This document shows, in pieces, positions 47,382 through 60,090 of a DNA stretch of 64,000 bases; position 1 is the stretch's first letter; each line of letters begins with the position of its first letter. Made by a program: the position numbers and the translations under genes. Under the pieces are notes generated by a model. The model worked only from the letters and a program-made list of their open reading frames with translations, searched no databases and was not told the origin of the DNA. This stretch comes from Piezodorus guildinii (lineage: Eukaryota; Arthropoda; Insecta; Hemiptera; Pentatomidae): assembly GCA_023052935.1 (NCBI GenBank), contig CM041292.1, forward strand, positions 31,817,454-31,881,453. Direction: 5' to 3'.

Positions 47382-48880
47382 GTGAGTAGTATCGATCTTT
47401 ATAGCACCGTTCGATTAATCGATTATTTGATATTTCAATGTGTTTATGTTTAATCATTCTATCTACGATAATTCAGTGATTTTTAAATAATATTTATGAA
47501 CGACAAATCATCGAACATTAGCGATTATTGTTGCTAAATAATTGCGATGTTGATTTCCTGAAGATACTAAAGGACACTTGTTAATTTTAAAAAATGATAT
47601 TTTGGTATATTTGTATAAGATTATTAATTGTTCCAGTCTTGTTTACGCTTAATAATTTCTTAGATGATAATTCAGTGGTTTTATGTAATAATTATGAACG
47701 GTCATAAAGGAAAGTTAGGAACGTAAGTTAATTAGTCGATTGAGACTTTTAAAAAATATATTTTTATTGCCATTTTTGTATTATAATCGTTTATTTTTAT
47801 AGGAATCCGTCATCAGATTTTATCTTTAAAAAAACTCAAGATCTTTAACAGAAAATTAAAAAATTTATGTTCTTTACAAAATCTTTTTATACACATTTAA
47901 TTTAATTTCAAATAAAAACCACAAAGACGATAAATTATTTAATACAGTGAGTAAAATATTCCATATTCTGATGCAAAAACAAAAACAATTGAAATAAATT
48001 AGTTCAAAAATAAACTTCCTAAAATTAATATACTACATTTAGGAAATCATCGTCTTAATTGTTTACAAAAAACTTGGTTAATGTTCTAATCTATGTTTGA
48101 AAAAAATGTATTTAAATTATACTTTTATATTTAAATAATATGTTGTATCCATTAATCAAATCAATATATTTCAAAAGTTTAATAAATAAGAATGAATATT
48201 TATATGTCAATAACTGGTGTTTAAATAAAACGCCTTACAAAGACTTTTATTTATTTATTTTTTAAATTAAAATACTTAACTCTGAAAACAAAACGTAAAG
48301 GTTAATTTTCTATTTATTAAACTTTTTTTTTAAATCGTTTATAATATAAATATTAAAAATAAAATTATTAACTGCGGAAAAGCTTTTGTTTACCTCATAA
48401 GCCGGTACGTTACTTGGCGATTCGTAGCTCGGTCCCAAGTTAAAGATAAATAAGATACTATGTTTATTTTTCTAAGTAAATAGTTGATCTGAGAAAACTT
48501 TAATTTCTGATGATTCTATAACTTTGAGGCTAAATATCATTTTAAAAATATTTTTAATGTATAACTATTTTCCATACTATAACCGTTTAATATATCGAAT
48601 TTAATCAAAGTAATTAGAGCGTTACACTGATTACTTTGTTTGTTATTTAAATAGATACTAATTTTTTTATGAACATATATTAGATATTTAAAATACTTAT
48701 TGTGTACGCGTTTGTGGGCTGTCATCCATTATGCATTATATTATTTTATTTTATTTTAACATATTTGAGAAATAATTAAATCCTCAAAACACTGGTTTAT
48801 ATTTGTAAATTTGTTATAACTGAAAATATTAAGAGGCATTTATTGCCTTTTGTATTAAAATAAATTTGTAATTTATAACT

Positions 48881-48914
48881 ATATATATATATATATTATA
48901 ATATATATATATAT
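48881..48914. repeat. AT microsatellite
   Basis: Short tracts of (AT)n with one interruption. Confidence 0.85.
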
Positions 48915-49628
48915 GTCTGTAGGTCAGAAGTTAAAGACAGTATTTTATAGACGTTTCATTAATATTGTTTATGTACACCCCGTTTCTTAACTTAATAAAT
49001 TTTAAAACCGTCTCGTGTTCATTGATGTTTTGATATTCAGCAACTATGAATGCATTGTTAATTAATATTTGTATAGTTATTATTAAGTTATATGCTTCCC
49101 GATCTTAATCCAACTTATCAAGGCGTTTTAATTTATCACTCACGTATATGTATATATAGTGTATGTTTATTTGACATAACTTACGACTTCATCAATAAAC
49201 ACATCCGACTCAGAAATCTCATCTTGCTATCATTAATACGAAGGTGGTAATTACGGCGAGGGTCGTTAAGGGTTTCAGAATATTACAGAGAAATTTCGAA
49301 CTGTCTGTCTTCCTTAGCCTAATATTGTCAAGAGTAATTTTCTTATGAATTCATTGTTGACTAGTTCGTTAAAGTTATCTGTTAATAAAGATCTGTAAAG
49401 TTTTATACTATAAGTCACTAAATATAGTCCATTAATGAAATTTTTGTTTCGATTAATTTTTAAATTCACAAAATTAATGTTTCTGTGCATGGTGCGCTTG
49501 TTTAAAACTTTATTCAAGTGAAAAGTTGTATTCTATAATATAATTTTAATTTGACCATATGATCATACATCCACAGTGAGTTTAATCACTATCATCAGAA
49601 TGTTATTTTAAAAACTTAATAACATAAA

Positions 49629-49631
<3 letters not shown>

Positions 49632-49682
<51 letters not shown>
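49632..49682 (+). repeat. 51-base A-run, likely retroelement tail
   Basis: Uninterrupted A tract, the longest homopolymer in the window. The upstream sequence is not recognised as an element; it may be a short 5'-truncated retrocopy. Confidence 0.8.
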
Positions 49683-49685
<3 letters not shown>

Positions 49686-50339
49686 AGAATTAAATGCATG
49701 AAATTAAGTGGCAACCTTATTCTTCAACTTTCACGAATAAAGCTGCAATAACATTTTAGTCATATATTTATTTAAAGTATGAAACATCGGTTTGGTATGA
49801 CTTTCGTTTTTAATCTTGCCACCATAGCCATACATAGAGACCTTTTTTAGATACTTAAGTTAATGAGGTGTATACAATTATAAAATACATATAAACTTAA
49901 AAATTATAGCTAGGAGTGATGGATTGGGTTTGTTAAGACGCTAGCTAATGAAAGAGCCTTATGGCGAGCACAAGCAGAGTGCATATGGTTATCAATCCAT
50001 CTCCTGAGGGTGGCTTGCCAACCATCTGTTACCTGGCAAACACCTTTCCAACGTGTGCCTTTCTCATCATCTATCCGTAGCTATTGTATTTGTCGGGACG
50101 AGGAAACACCTCAATTAAGATTTTTTTTTAAAATATAAAGTATGTATAATATATTATACATACATCATTAATTGATATTGGTGATCATATAAACAATCCT
50201 TAAGACGATACATACACAGAAATACCAAAAACTTTCTTTTAAACAAGGTCTAATTTTTTGTTCGCTAATTTCTTAAGTCTTTCTGTCACTTCTTTTTCTA
50301 TGTAATATATCTAAATTCTTTTTATTTTTTATTTTTAAA

Positions 50340-50820
50340 TTTCTTTTTTAATGTATATTTATTGAAATTTACAACTGTAATTTATATTACAACAAGTAAA
50401 TATGCTAAAAGAAAAATCACATGAGGCAGACTTGTAGAAGAGCAACCCAATGGAAGCACTCCAGTAACTATTTTAAACACGAAGGTCTCGAGGCCATCTT
50501 CTTTTCAGAAGCCTCGGAGGATTATCAGGAATCGAAGAGAAAGCAAGGGTTGAAACCAGTGGGTTAGGGTGGAAATGGAGTTTGTCATAGAAGGATTGAT
50601 AACTAGTTCGGACATTTAGGAACATTCAGGTCTTTATGGATGATTTTATTTGTGACAAAGTAAGGAGCGTTGAGGATTTTACGAAGGATTTTGGATTGTA
50701 AGGATTTGATACGGGAAGAATTCGATGGTTTAGTAGAGCCCCAAAGCTCAACTCCGTAAGTCCATATAGGCCTAATGATGGTCATGTAGATGAGCCTTTT
50801 GTAGTTAAGTGGAAGGTTTG
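50340..50820 (-). pseudogene. Jockey 3' end (ORF2 C-terminus and 3' UTR)
   Basis: Minus strand encodes MTIIRPIWTYGVELWGSTK, SLQSKILRKILNAPYFVTN and IIHKDLNVP, close to the array Jockey family. The rest of the C-terminus is frameshifted and the 3' UTR ends near 50340 at an AATAAATATAC-type end. 5'-truncated at about 50820. Confidence 0.85.
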
Positions 50821-52369
50821 TTTTAAAATTTATTTATTTTTTTTAATGTCTGTTTTTATTTATGATGTACTTATTCTGGTAAATTAATGAGCTTTTAGTA
50901 TTAATACGTAATGTAAGGTATCTATCTTTATATATTAAGTAGGTTGTTTATTGTGATTTTCCACTGTTAAATAACGTTATTTCCAAAAGAAGCCAAAAGT
51001 ATTTTAATTTCACATATTTAATGAAATGTTTAATTTATCCTAACATTTAAAATAATAAATATTAAAAAACTATAAATTTAAATTTTTGAAATATTCTTCT
51101 TCTTTTAATATTGGTAACATATGCTACCATGCGACTTACTGATGTACTGTTTATTTTTAAACTTTCATATCTAGAGGCACGCTCTTATCAAATATCATCA
51201 TTATAATGTCCATATATTCCTCAAACAACCAAATAGGTGTTCAAAATACGTTTAGAAAACTTCACAACACCGTCCATGAAACGTGTTTTATTAATTTCCT
51301 GACAATACTAGGAAGCTTGTTGTTATTGCACTACATATAATTCCTTTAAAATATTAATACCTTGTCTCAGTAACTTTAATTTTGTAAACTTCGTAAATTA
51401 ATATGTACGTCATTTTGGTTTTGCTCAGACATGTTATTACAGACCTAAAAAGAGACTCGCTGAAACATCCACGTACTTGATCATCATTATTGTAATAACG
51501 AGTTTAAGAGAACCCGAAGACTATAAACAGAAACCAATAATCTTCCACATACGTCTATCGAAACTCTGCAAGGTCAGATATAACGTAATCCTCCACCTAC
51601 TTATTGGTCTACCCCTCTGATTTCCTATCGCTGTTGGGCTGGTTAGGGATGCGATTTTCATTTATGCCCGCTCATTTCTCGATACTCCATTTTACATTTT
51701 ATATTCCTTAGTTGGAATTCAGCCATCTTTGAAGAACTTTTTATGCCTTTAACATGGGTTAGTGTGAAGGGTCGTTCTGTCTGAATAGTGTAATGCTTTT
51801 GAGAAATATACTCTTCCATTATAGATTTTCTAGTCAGTATAAATGTGATTTGAGAATTCGTCGACAAAAGCACCAGTCTACTATTCTCCTGTAAGTCCAA
51901 GCATATTTTAATATTTGATGTGATCTGTTTACTTCGCTCGCTCAATTTCTCCACGTCTACGCTTAGAACGAAACCGAAAGTCTCCCAGATAAGACAGCCG
52001 ATCTGCCTGCTCGGAGATACCGTTGAGGAGGAAGCGATAACGATGTTGTCCTAGAGGCACTATATCTCTATTTGGAAGAGCCTTCAAGGGTCTGATTCTT
52101 GCTGTTTACCTGCCCTGCGATCCTCCACGTCTTCAATTGGGACATTTTCCTTCAATATTTGCTTTCGATTCGGTTTTAGACTTACGAGGAATCGAATTGT
52201 CTGTAAGTAAAGGTGTTCCACAGTGAGCTCAAACGCAAGAAAATTCCAAATTTGAACTTAACACCTTACTAAAAATTATACGCATATTAGTCAGGTAACT
52301 AACAAATGAAAAATAGTTATGATAAACCTGGTAAGCTCTCCTATGCGTATAATAGACTTTGCAAAGTTC
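50821..52369. other. No gene recognised; moderately GC-richer patch at 51900-52220
   Basis: The patch at about 51900-52220 contains TCTGTAAGTAAAG-type donor-like sequence, but no open frame or domain I can identify. A minus-strand 98-codon frame (51658-51954) has no recognisable domain. Confidence 0.35.
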
Positions 52370-53220
52370 AAACATTTTGATTTATTATTTTCAATAATCA
52401 ACCTTTGTAATCGACCAAAATAAAAAAAAAAATATCAAGTTGCTTAGAATCCGAATAACGAATAAAAACTTTATAAAAACCTTTCGCGGCATTTCTCCGA
52501 AACTACAATTTTTTTTAAATTCGCCACAAAAATACTAGTCCATTTGACGATGATCCTAACACCTAGAAATTGATATCAGCTGGTTAGTTTTAAAATGGCG
52601 GTAGATTAAAAGGATTTTATTCAATAACTCAGTTATTTTTGAAGATAGAAAAAAAAATTATTAGTGTTTTTTAACAAAAAACCGCGAATAATTTTATAAA
52701 AGTGAAAAAAGAAAAGAAAAAAATTGAAATTTTACAAATAAATACGCTAATAACTCAGTTAATTTTTGACGATAGAGAAAATTATGTATAGAGTTTTAGA
52801 ATCAGTAAAGCGCGATAAACAAAAAAAAAGATAAAATTAAATAAATTCTCGCCTATATACACGCTTTTATATTGTTTTTTTGGAAATAATAAACCATTGT
52901 ATAATAATTTGCAGCGTTTTTTAACAAAAAACCGCGAATAATTTTATAAAAGTGAAAAAAGAAAAGAAAAAAATTGAAATTTTACAAATAAATACGCTAA
53001 TAACTCAGTTAATTTTTGACGATAGAGAAAATTATGTATAGAGTTTTAGAATCAGTAAAGCGCGATAAACAAAAAAAAAGATAAAATAAAATAAATTCTC
53101 GCCTATATACACGCTTTTATATTGTTTTTTTGGAAATAATAAACCATTGTGTAATAATTTGCAGCGTTTTTATTTTTGTATCATTCGAAACATGGAAAAA
53201 TAATTATATACTTTTCATTC
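52370..53220 (+). repeat. R4 dispersed repeat with internal 250-bp tandem duplication
   Basis: The segment beginning TTTTTTAACAAAAAACCGCG near 52669 recurs at 52919, period 250 bp. The two copies differ at two visible bases only (AAAATTAAAT/AAAATAAAAT and TTGTATAAT/TTGTGTAAT). Flanking parts are related to 43090-43640 and partly to 56440-56530. Confidence 0.85.
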
Positions 53221-54559
53221 ATTATCGCAGTCCTACAACACGAAATTAATATTAAACTCTGTCCCTGATATACTTTAAGTATGGTAAATAAGGAGATTCA
53301 TTTTGATTGATGTGAGTATTTCGGAACACAGGATCATGAAAGAATGGATGTAAACAAATTTTTATTCTGGAACAGCTAGTCTCCTGAGAATAATACAAAT
53401 TAACACATTAAAGTTCACCTTCTGCTTATGAAATTCTTATAATTAGATATACACTTTGATTTTTTATAAACTGTTTTGAATACTATGATCGTATATACAT
53501 ATATATACACACATACATATATCTACTTATACATACTTACACGTACATACATCTTCTGCTTATACATGTACTTCTGCCATTTTTACTTGTATCTATACAA
53601 AGGTAATATAGAACAGAGAGTCTAAATAGTTAAACATATAAAAGTCTTATTTAACTTATTATATAACATATAATGTTATTTATTAGGGAGGGACTTTTAA
53701 AATCAATTTTTTATTTTTGGAATGAACCTTATTGAAAAATCTCATGATAGATTAACCGGCCCGATAAATAGTATTCTTTCGGCGGCGAGAGGGGTTTATT
53801 TTTTTCAATATTCGGATTATACATATCTTGAAACTTGAGACAAAATTTTGAAGGGGTTATTTTTCATTTCTCGGTAGATTATAGATGTTCATTATCAAAA
53901 ATGATAAACAAATAAGTAGCTTTATATTTTTTAAAATATGTATAGTTGAGACAATCAGAAATATTTTTATAATTATCATACTAAGTGCCATTTTTTATAA
54001 TTTTAAGGCAATATAAACCCAAATATTAGGACGAGAAATCGTAGTTGAATAAATTTAAACAGCAGCTGGAGTGTCTGAGACTCAGCCAGCGACAATATCT
54101 TTTATCAATTTTCCAATAATTTCCTCCCAGAGAGCTTTCCACTTAAAGAGATTTTCTTCTCCGAAGAAAATTCGAGATAGGGACCATTCCGTTCCTACCA
54201 TATAATAATAATAAGACAAATTCTCGGATCCGTCCTCTTCCTAATAAAATCCTGAACGCCTCAAGACTAAACAGGATCAGGGTGCTTGGACAATCGGGAG
54301 ATGACGAGATGGAAGATCCATGATACGACACGCGTAGCAGCTTCGGATCGATAATACTCTCACCCGGGTTCGACTGAGTTCGAAGTTCTAGTTCGCAGCC
54401 GGAGAAGACGACCCTTCAGGCCACAACTTGAAGAGTGGAGGTCTAAGTGCTTGGGTTAAGTCCGGTTAAGCACGGCACTAAGCCAGCCAAGTCTACGCTA
54501 CAACCTGTTGCTTCTGCTTGTACAGAAATGAATACCTCGTAGGCAACCATACATCTATA
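53221..54559. other. No gene recognised
   Basis: AT-rich to 54050, then a GC-richer patch (54060-54540) containing GGGTTCGACTG-like box B at about 54366. It has no convincing tRNA fold and no exon I can support. Perhaps another SINE-like repeat. Confidence 0.35.
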
Positions 54560-54930
54560 AAACTTATATTTTATTCTTTTAATATATTTAAAATTACAAC
54601 TATAATTAGATTAATATATCTAGTAAATTTAAGTAGAACGAAGACATAATACACATATAATCTACTACATACAATCTTCTGAATTAGATGGTCTTGCGGC
54701 CATCTTCATTTTTCTTGGAGGGTTATCAGGGATTGAAGAGAAAGCAATGGATTTGAGTTTGTCATCAAAGGAATAGTACATGGTTCGGGCCAAATCAGCA
54801 ATATAAGGAGCATTAAGTTTATTATTGATGAGTTTATTCTTGACACAGTCGGATCATTAAGAATTTAGGGTTGTATGAGTTGGATACGGAAATAATTAGA
54901 CGGTTCAGTAAGGATCTCTATAAAACTAAA
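54560..54930 (-). pseudogene. Degenerate Jockey 3' end
   Basis: Mirrors the 50340-50820 copy: ATGGTCTTGCGGCCATCTTC, GGGTTATCAGGGATTGAAGA and AGGAGCATTAAG blocks correspond to the ORF2 C-terminus in reverse. Multiple indels; old. Confidence 0.75.
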
Positions 54931-56004
54931 TTTGAAACTATGTATTTTTGTAAATCTTAGTGTGCGTACCTTATTTATTTTCATTTAAAAATAAAGTTGG
55001 AAGAAAAATAACTTCTTTTTAAATATCATTATCCTATGGAACTAAATACAATTATGATTTTTATAGGTGTGACTCTGCAACCCATTAAGAGTCATATATA
55101 TTTTTTTAAATTAAAATTATATTAATTTTTGGGACTATAAATGAATGCACGGCAGGAAGCAAAACGATTTTTATTCCAGTATGCTTAATATGTTAGTAAT
55201 GCAGATATTTAATAATATGCATAGAGATTCGTACTGTTAAAAAATTAGTGGGCAAATAAAAAAACTAAAATAACATATTAGGATAAAAGAAGTGGTTAGA
55301 AATCGTTTCTGCTTCCAAACACTTACATAATTTTAAAATTAATATGTGTATAGTATGTTTTTGAAAAAAAACAAAACACTTATTTTGTTGACTAAATTGG
55401 CTTCTCCCTTCTTTAAGATTTTTCAACTCGCTGGCCTCCATCCCTCTTCTCCTCTCCCCACGAAAATCCTACCTTCGCTTTTGCTTTTAACGATATACGT
55501 TTCTCATGTACTTTATTTCAGAATAGTCTTGCCATATCATAGAGCTGTTTATGAATTTCAGAAGTGATTTGATGTACATCCGTAGTAATTGACAGCTGTG
55601 CCTGTAAACTGATGAAAATCACTGTCCGACCTAATCTGATCCCTAAATTAGATCAGGATTTAATGATGAAGGAGTGGACAGATGAGGGTATGGTCCATGC
55701 CTCTCCCCTCTTCAGTGCTCAAGATCTCCAATCCATCCATCCCCTGTCGAAGGTAATCCTCGGATCTCGGCGAGTTTGTTAACAAGACAGGGTACATTGA
55801 TTTCTCGAGGGTTTCTTAGTCTCTTCATTCTACCGGATTTGATAAGAAAAGCTTAGGGACTGTAAGAGTGTAAGGGGGACTATAGTGGAAGAAGATACAT
55901 TTATAAACTCAGGTTTAGTTCATTGCCTTAATTTTGAATTAAGTATTTCATGTTTCTGAGGAACATTCGATGTTTCTTATCGATTATTGATCCATTAGAA
56001 TGGA
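54931..56004. other. No gene recognised
   Basis: A plus-strand 73-codon frame (55346-55567) covers a pyrimidine-rich patch and has no recognisable domain. Nothing else stands out. Confidence 0.35.
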
Positions 56005-56310
56005 TTATGGGCGAGGCCAATGTGGATACCAAAGACCAAAAATAGAGTGCTACTCTACTGTTCTCCGGGTCCTGGGTTCGAATCCTGGCTATGACAGAAT
56101 GTGATAGGGGCGACCCTAGGTTATCAAGACCCTCCTGGGGTCAGACCCAGCCTCTTTAAAGTAGGTACCCAAATCGAGGAAAAAAATGTCGGCTGAGCGT
56201 GATCAAGGCCTAATTACTTCATTGCAAAGGCGTTGGCCTAGAAACAGTATGAGTCTTTATATGTACTGAGCACAAGACCATTCATGGGTTTTAGAGGTAC
56301 AGGTTGTATT
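56005..56310 (+). mobile_element. SINE2, tRNA-derived SINE, best-preserved copy
   Basis: Head with A-box-like GGCGAGGCCAATGTGGATA and a perfect B-box GGGTTCGAATCC (56072-56083). The body has CGACCCTAGG and GGCGTTGGCCTAGAAAC and ends near TATATGTACTGAGCAC. The body aligns with 15228-15420 of the array. The 3' tail is not clearly defined. Confidence 0.65.
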
Positions 56311-57849
56311 GTATATTTTTGGTATTATTTTTCTTCATTTGTAAATATTTTATTAACTCAGCCTCCTAAATCCGTAATGGAGACGCTGATATCCAAAATG
56401 TACAAACGCAAGTACTTTAAAAAGTAGTTTAAGAAATGCAATTATGTCGTTTCAATCATACTAAAAGATTTCTTCAATAACTAAGTAATAATGTTATTAA
56501 TATAGAAAAAAAAATGTCTAGAGTTTAATGCGAAAATAATTAATAATAAATTAATAAGAGATCTTTACGCTTCCAGTAAAAGTTACTAGAATGGAAATAG
56601 TATTTTCGGAAAATGATATAGTACTAGTGGAAAATTAACGTTTGAATCCTTAAATCTAGATTTCAGTGTCTAGCTTTCTAGATCTAAGATACCGCCTTAC
56701 TTATCACCGACTTAAGTATATTTGACTCAAACTTAATATTCATGAGAATTCTTCCTTATCTAGTCTGCATCTTCAGTTTCTGATAGCGGCTGTACTTTAC
56801 ACGAATTTCAGAATTATCACCATTATACGCTTCATAACCAAGTTTCATTAAAGTGTTGCCATGTAATTGTTTATCTCTGTTTAATATTCCATTTCGTAGA
56901 ATGTTAAAATTTAAAGAATTTATGTATCTAAATACTAACCATCCCTACTTATAGGTAGAGATATTTATAGAACGTCCGACATACAGATTCAATGTTCACA
57001 AAAACAATTAACTTAAAAATCATTGTCATAAATAATAAATGTTTGTTATATAAAACAACTTACCGACTTACAACGATCATCGGACCAACAAAAACGTACT
57101 CTTTTTCTGTTTTCATTTTAACCATCACGGACCTTACAACAGACTAATAAGCGATATGGCTGTATGCGATATGTACGAATAAATAACTATGGATTTAACG
57201 TAATGTTTGTAAATATAGATATGTTGTGCTTTGTAATATATGTACGAAGTGCAATATTTCAAAAGCTTTTTTATATATCTATCTATTTAGTTTATTTAGA
57301 TGCATGTGAATGGCGATCCACTATATAACTACCTTCAGCATCTAACCCTTGCAACGCAAAATCATTTAGTAGCTCTTTTTAACTGCCAAATCCGGCTAAT
57401 ACAAACCCACCTGTCTTCAATAGGTATTCTTGATAATCAACTAAGCCAACTCAAAAGAAGTTGGCCACAAAACCAACAATGGTTTCTTTCTTGAATTAAT
57501 AGTTTCAATGAAACATTTAAATTATATGTTTTCGATTTTTGAATTATTTTTCCCCTTTGACATAATTTTTTTAATGATCTGCGTGATAATGTTTACAAAC
57601 AGCTACTCTCTTGCTCAGAACGTATCGCATTGAACTGAATTCAGATGTTTTCTCAAGTACTTGCCCAAGGACGTGGTATTATCGCACATCAGTAGAATGT
57701 CATAAATGATAATAAGTGTCTCAAACAACAACAGGGCGATAAATATTAAACACATTATAACGAGATCATTTTACATAACTGTTGCCTAGGTCGGTCAATA
57801 CGTCTGTCACCTATCGGAGATTTCGCAGTTACTCGGCGAGGAGGACAGC
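56311..57849. other. AT-rich DNA, no gene seen
   Basis: A block at 56440-56530 (TCAATAACTAAGTAATAATG, ATAGAAAAAAAAATG) is related to R4. No exon recognised. Confidence 0.35.
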
Positions 57850-57891
57850 TGCCCTTGAAGAAGGTATAAATAACTACCGAAACGTCGGGCA
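57850..57891 (+). ncRNA. Hammerhead-like motif, best-formed copy (candidate small ribozyme relic)
   Basis: Outer stem TGCCC (57850-57854) pairs with GGGCA (57887-57891). Inside are TTGAAGA (57855-57861), an extra A, an inner stem GGTA/TACC (57863-57866, 57875-57878), GAAA (57879-57882) and CGTC. This matches a type I hammerhead with a minimal stem III, the form known from Penelope-like retroelements, except that the first core base is U and not C. Four weaker copies occur in the window. Activity is unproven. Confidence 0.4.
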
Positions 57892-58138
57892 CATGTTCTT
57901 CCAGCCTGAGGTTCAAGCTTTCTTAAAATATGTAGAAAGTTGTAAATCTTGAACGGGATGTCATAAAGGCTTTTATCGCCCTTTCATCCCCGCTTCGCCT
58001 CGCGAAAGGTCTAGACGCTATTTATGTTTTCTTTGACAAATATATTTTGAAGTGCGGAAAAAGTTTAAGGCTATTGAAGGCTGGAAATAGAAAGTAAAAC
58101 GACAGAGCTCAACTTTGAGTAGCTTAAAATTATATTTT

Positions 58139-58387
58139 GGTGTCTGCTGTGGTATAGTGGCTAGCGTAACGGCGCGGGTTCAATCTCGGCAGGTGGTACT
58201 AGAATTTATGGGAACAAAAAATCCTTGCTTATCCCGTCCTTGGAAAAGGACGTTAAATAGTGGTACCGAGCCTGTGCGATTTCAGTTACTCGTCAAAGAT
58301 CTCCTATCCGATGGTAACAATTTAGGACTCCCACTGTAGCTTAACCCGATTAGCCACAGTAGCATAAAGTGAAGTAAATAAATAAGT
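58139..58387 (+). mobile_element. SINE1, plus-strand copy with tRNA-like head
   Basis: A-box-like TGGTATAGTGGCTAGCGTAA and B-box-like GGGTTCAATCTC are followed by the common SINE1 body and a tail AAGTAAATAAATAAG. Flanks AAAATTATATTTT (58126-58138) and AAAATAACATTTT (58388-58400) match at 11 of 13, a slightly decayed target duplication. Confidence 0.85.
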
Positions 58388-59896
58388 AAAATAACATTTT
58401 ACTGCATTTGATCTTAATGTCATATTACTGCTTAAATATTATTTAAAAAGTTAAGATATGCATGAAATACTGTGAACAGCAAAATAACTTCTCTTCGCTA
58501 AACTGTGGTCGCTTCAGCATGGTATATTATTTTCCAAACATTTTGTATCTGTTGGTGCTGTATATGATTTAGATTGGATACAAGCAGAAGAGGCATATTA
58601 CTTATGGTGTTTCTTGAAGGTAGGAAATACGTGCGATTTTTCTCTTCTCAAGTATTTAGGAGTCATTCTGACATTGTCCGAAGACTTTTTTTATTTTAAT
58701 GTTTTTTCATATAACCTAAAAGGGGATCATTTATTCGAGAATGATATATTAGTAAAGTCGATAACTCTTTATATATTTTTCCAAAGTAATAAACAGATAT
58801 TTCTTCTAAAAACTTCTCCTAATCTCTAGAATTACGATCTGAAACAAGCCATTTCGGAGGCCGATCGTAAACTCTTCATCTTTTTTTTTTTAATGAGGTT
58901 AGGAAAGTTCAAGGACTCGAACTAAAATTATCTTTTGATATCAGATAACCTTCAAAACGTTTTCTCATTTCGCTTATAGCTTTTTTTTTTTTACTCAAAT
59001 TAAATACATCGCGGATTTGGGTATCGCAATATGTGTGAGGGTTGGAGAGATGTTTTAGAATACCTTTAGATGGGATTGTGGAGACTTAAAAACCAGATTT
59101 TTTATTTTATTTTTTTATTGATAGTTTTAATGATAAATTTTAATTAGAAAAATATTCCTTGTTAAAGCTACACATCCCAATAAGAACAAAGCATAGGGTA
59201 GCGTTGACTTTAAATCAAACTGTCATCGGCCTCACGTCCGACTCCTTTTCTGCTTCCTGCGTCTATATAAGTTGCCATCAGATAAATCAAAAGTTGCAAC
59301 AAAAGGCACGTGTAATTTGATTAGATGAGACGTTATATTCTGGCATTGTTATAGCGAACAAAGAGCAGTTGGCAAGACTGGTCCGGACGCTGAATCCGAT
59401 TGAAAAATATCGATCCGTTTAATGACGACTTCTGTTGGACAGCCTGTAATCTATTGCCGTATTATTGATCTCCCTGGTTACTCTCACATCGCTCCCTAAG
59501 AAAATATATTCCAACTGCCTGGTTACAAAAAATAAATAATTCAATAATATAATATATCTATATAATTGCAAAAAATTCTGCCTAGAGCATATATTCTAGA
59601 ATAAGTATTATTATGTATTAATTACCGTTTCACAATTATTTAATTCGGCTTTCGATTGGATCGGGCGCCACATTAATCTGATTTTCTAGGGTACGACGAA
59701 GACACGTTTACCAATATATGACCAAAACCGTAATAATATATATTATTGAAGTTACCCAGTGATTAACGTAAACAGTAATAATCATTTCACTGATTTATTA
59801 AGTTTATAAAATACGACATTGGTGACCTCCAACCACCAATATAATCACAACACACCTACACAACATAAGAAAACCTTATTACTTCTTCATATATGA

Positions 59897-59931
59897 GTGC
59901 TTACGTTTCGGGCTAGATCTTGTCAGAGCAC
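59897..59931 (-). other. Hammerhead-like short motif, copy D
   Basis: Minus strand: GTGCT, CTGACAA, inner segment, GAAACGTA, AGCAC. The outer 5-bp stem and GAAACGTA are intact, but one core base (G8) is A and the inner stem is not evident. Confidence 0.35.
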
Positions 59932-60063
59932 ACTGAATAACCTTTTTTAGTTCTTATCGAATTTTATGTTAGTATTGTCTTTCTCTAAAAACTTTTAATT
60001 TACTTAAAGATTTTTTTTTTCAATTAGGCAAAAGAATTATAATGAAGAATGCGAGGTTAGTCC

Positions 60064-60090
60064 TAAAAAAAAAAAAAAAAAAAAAAAAAT
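60064..60090 (+). repeat. A-run
   Basis: About 25 consecutive A; possible short retro-insertion tail. Confidence 0.7.

Larger units (their letters stand above)
47382..50339. other. AT-rich DNA, probable intron
   Basis: No gene seen. An AT microsatellite at 48881-48914 and the long A-run at 49632-49682 are the only distinct features. Confidence 0.4.

Noticed and set aside
56060..56095. tRNA gene suggested by GGGTTCGAATCC
   Set aside because: The same sequence continues into a SINE2 body shared with the array; there is no acceptor-stem pairing.
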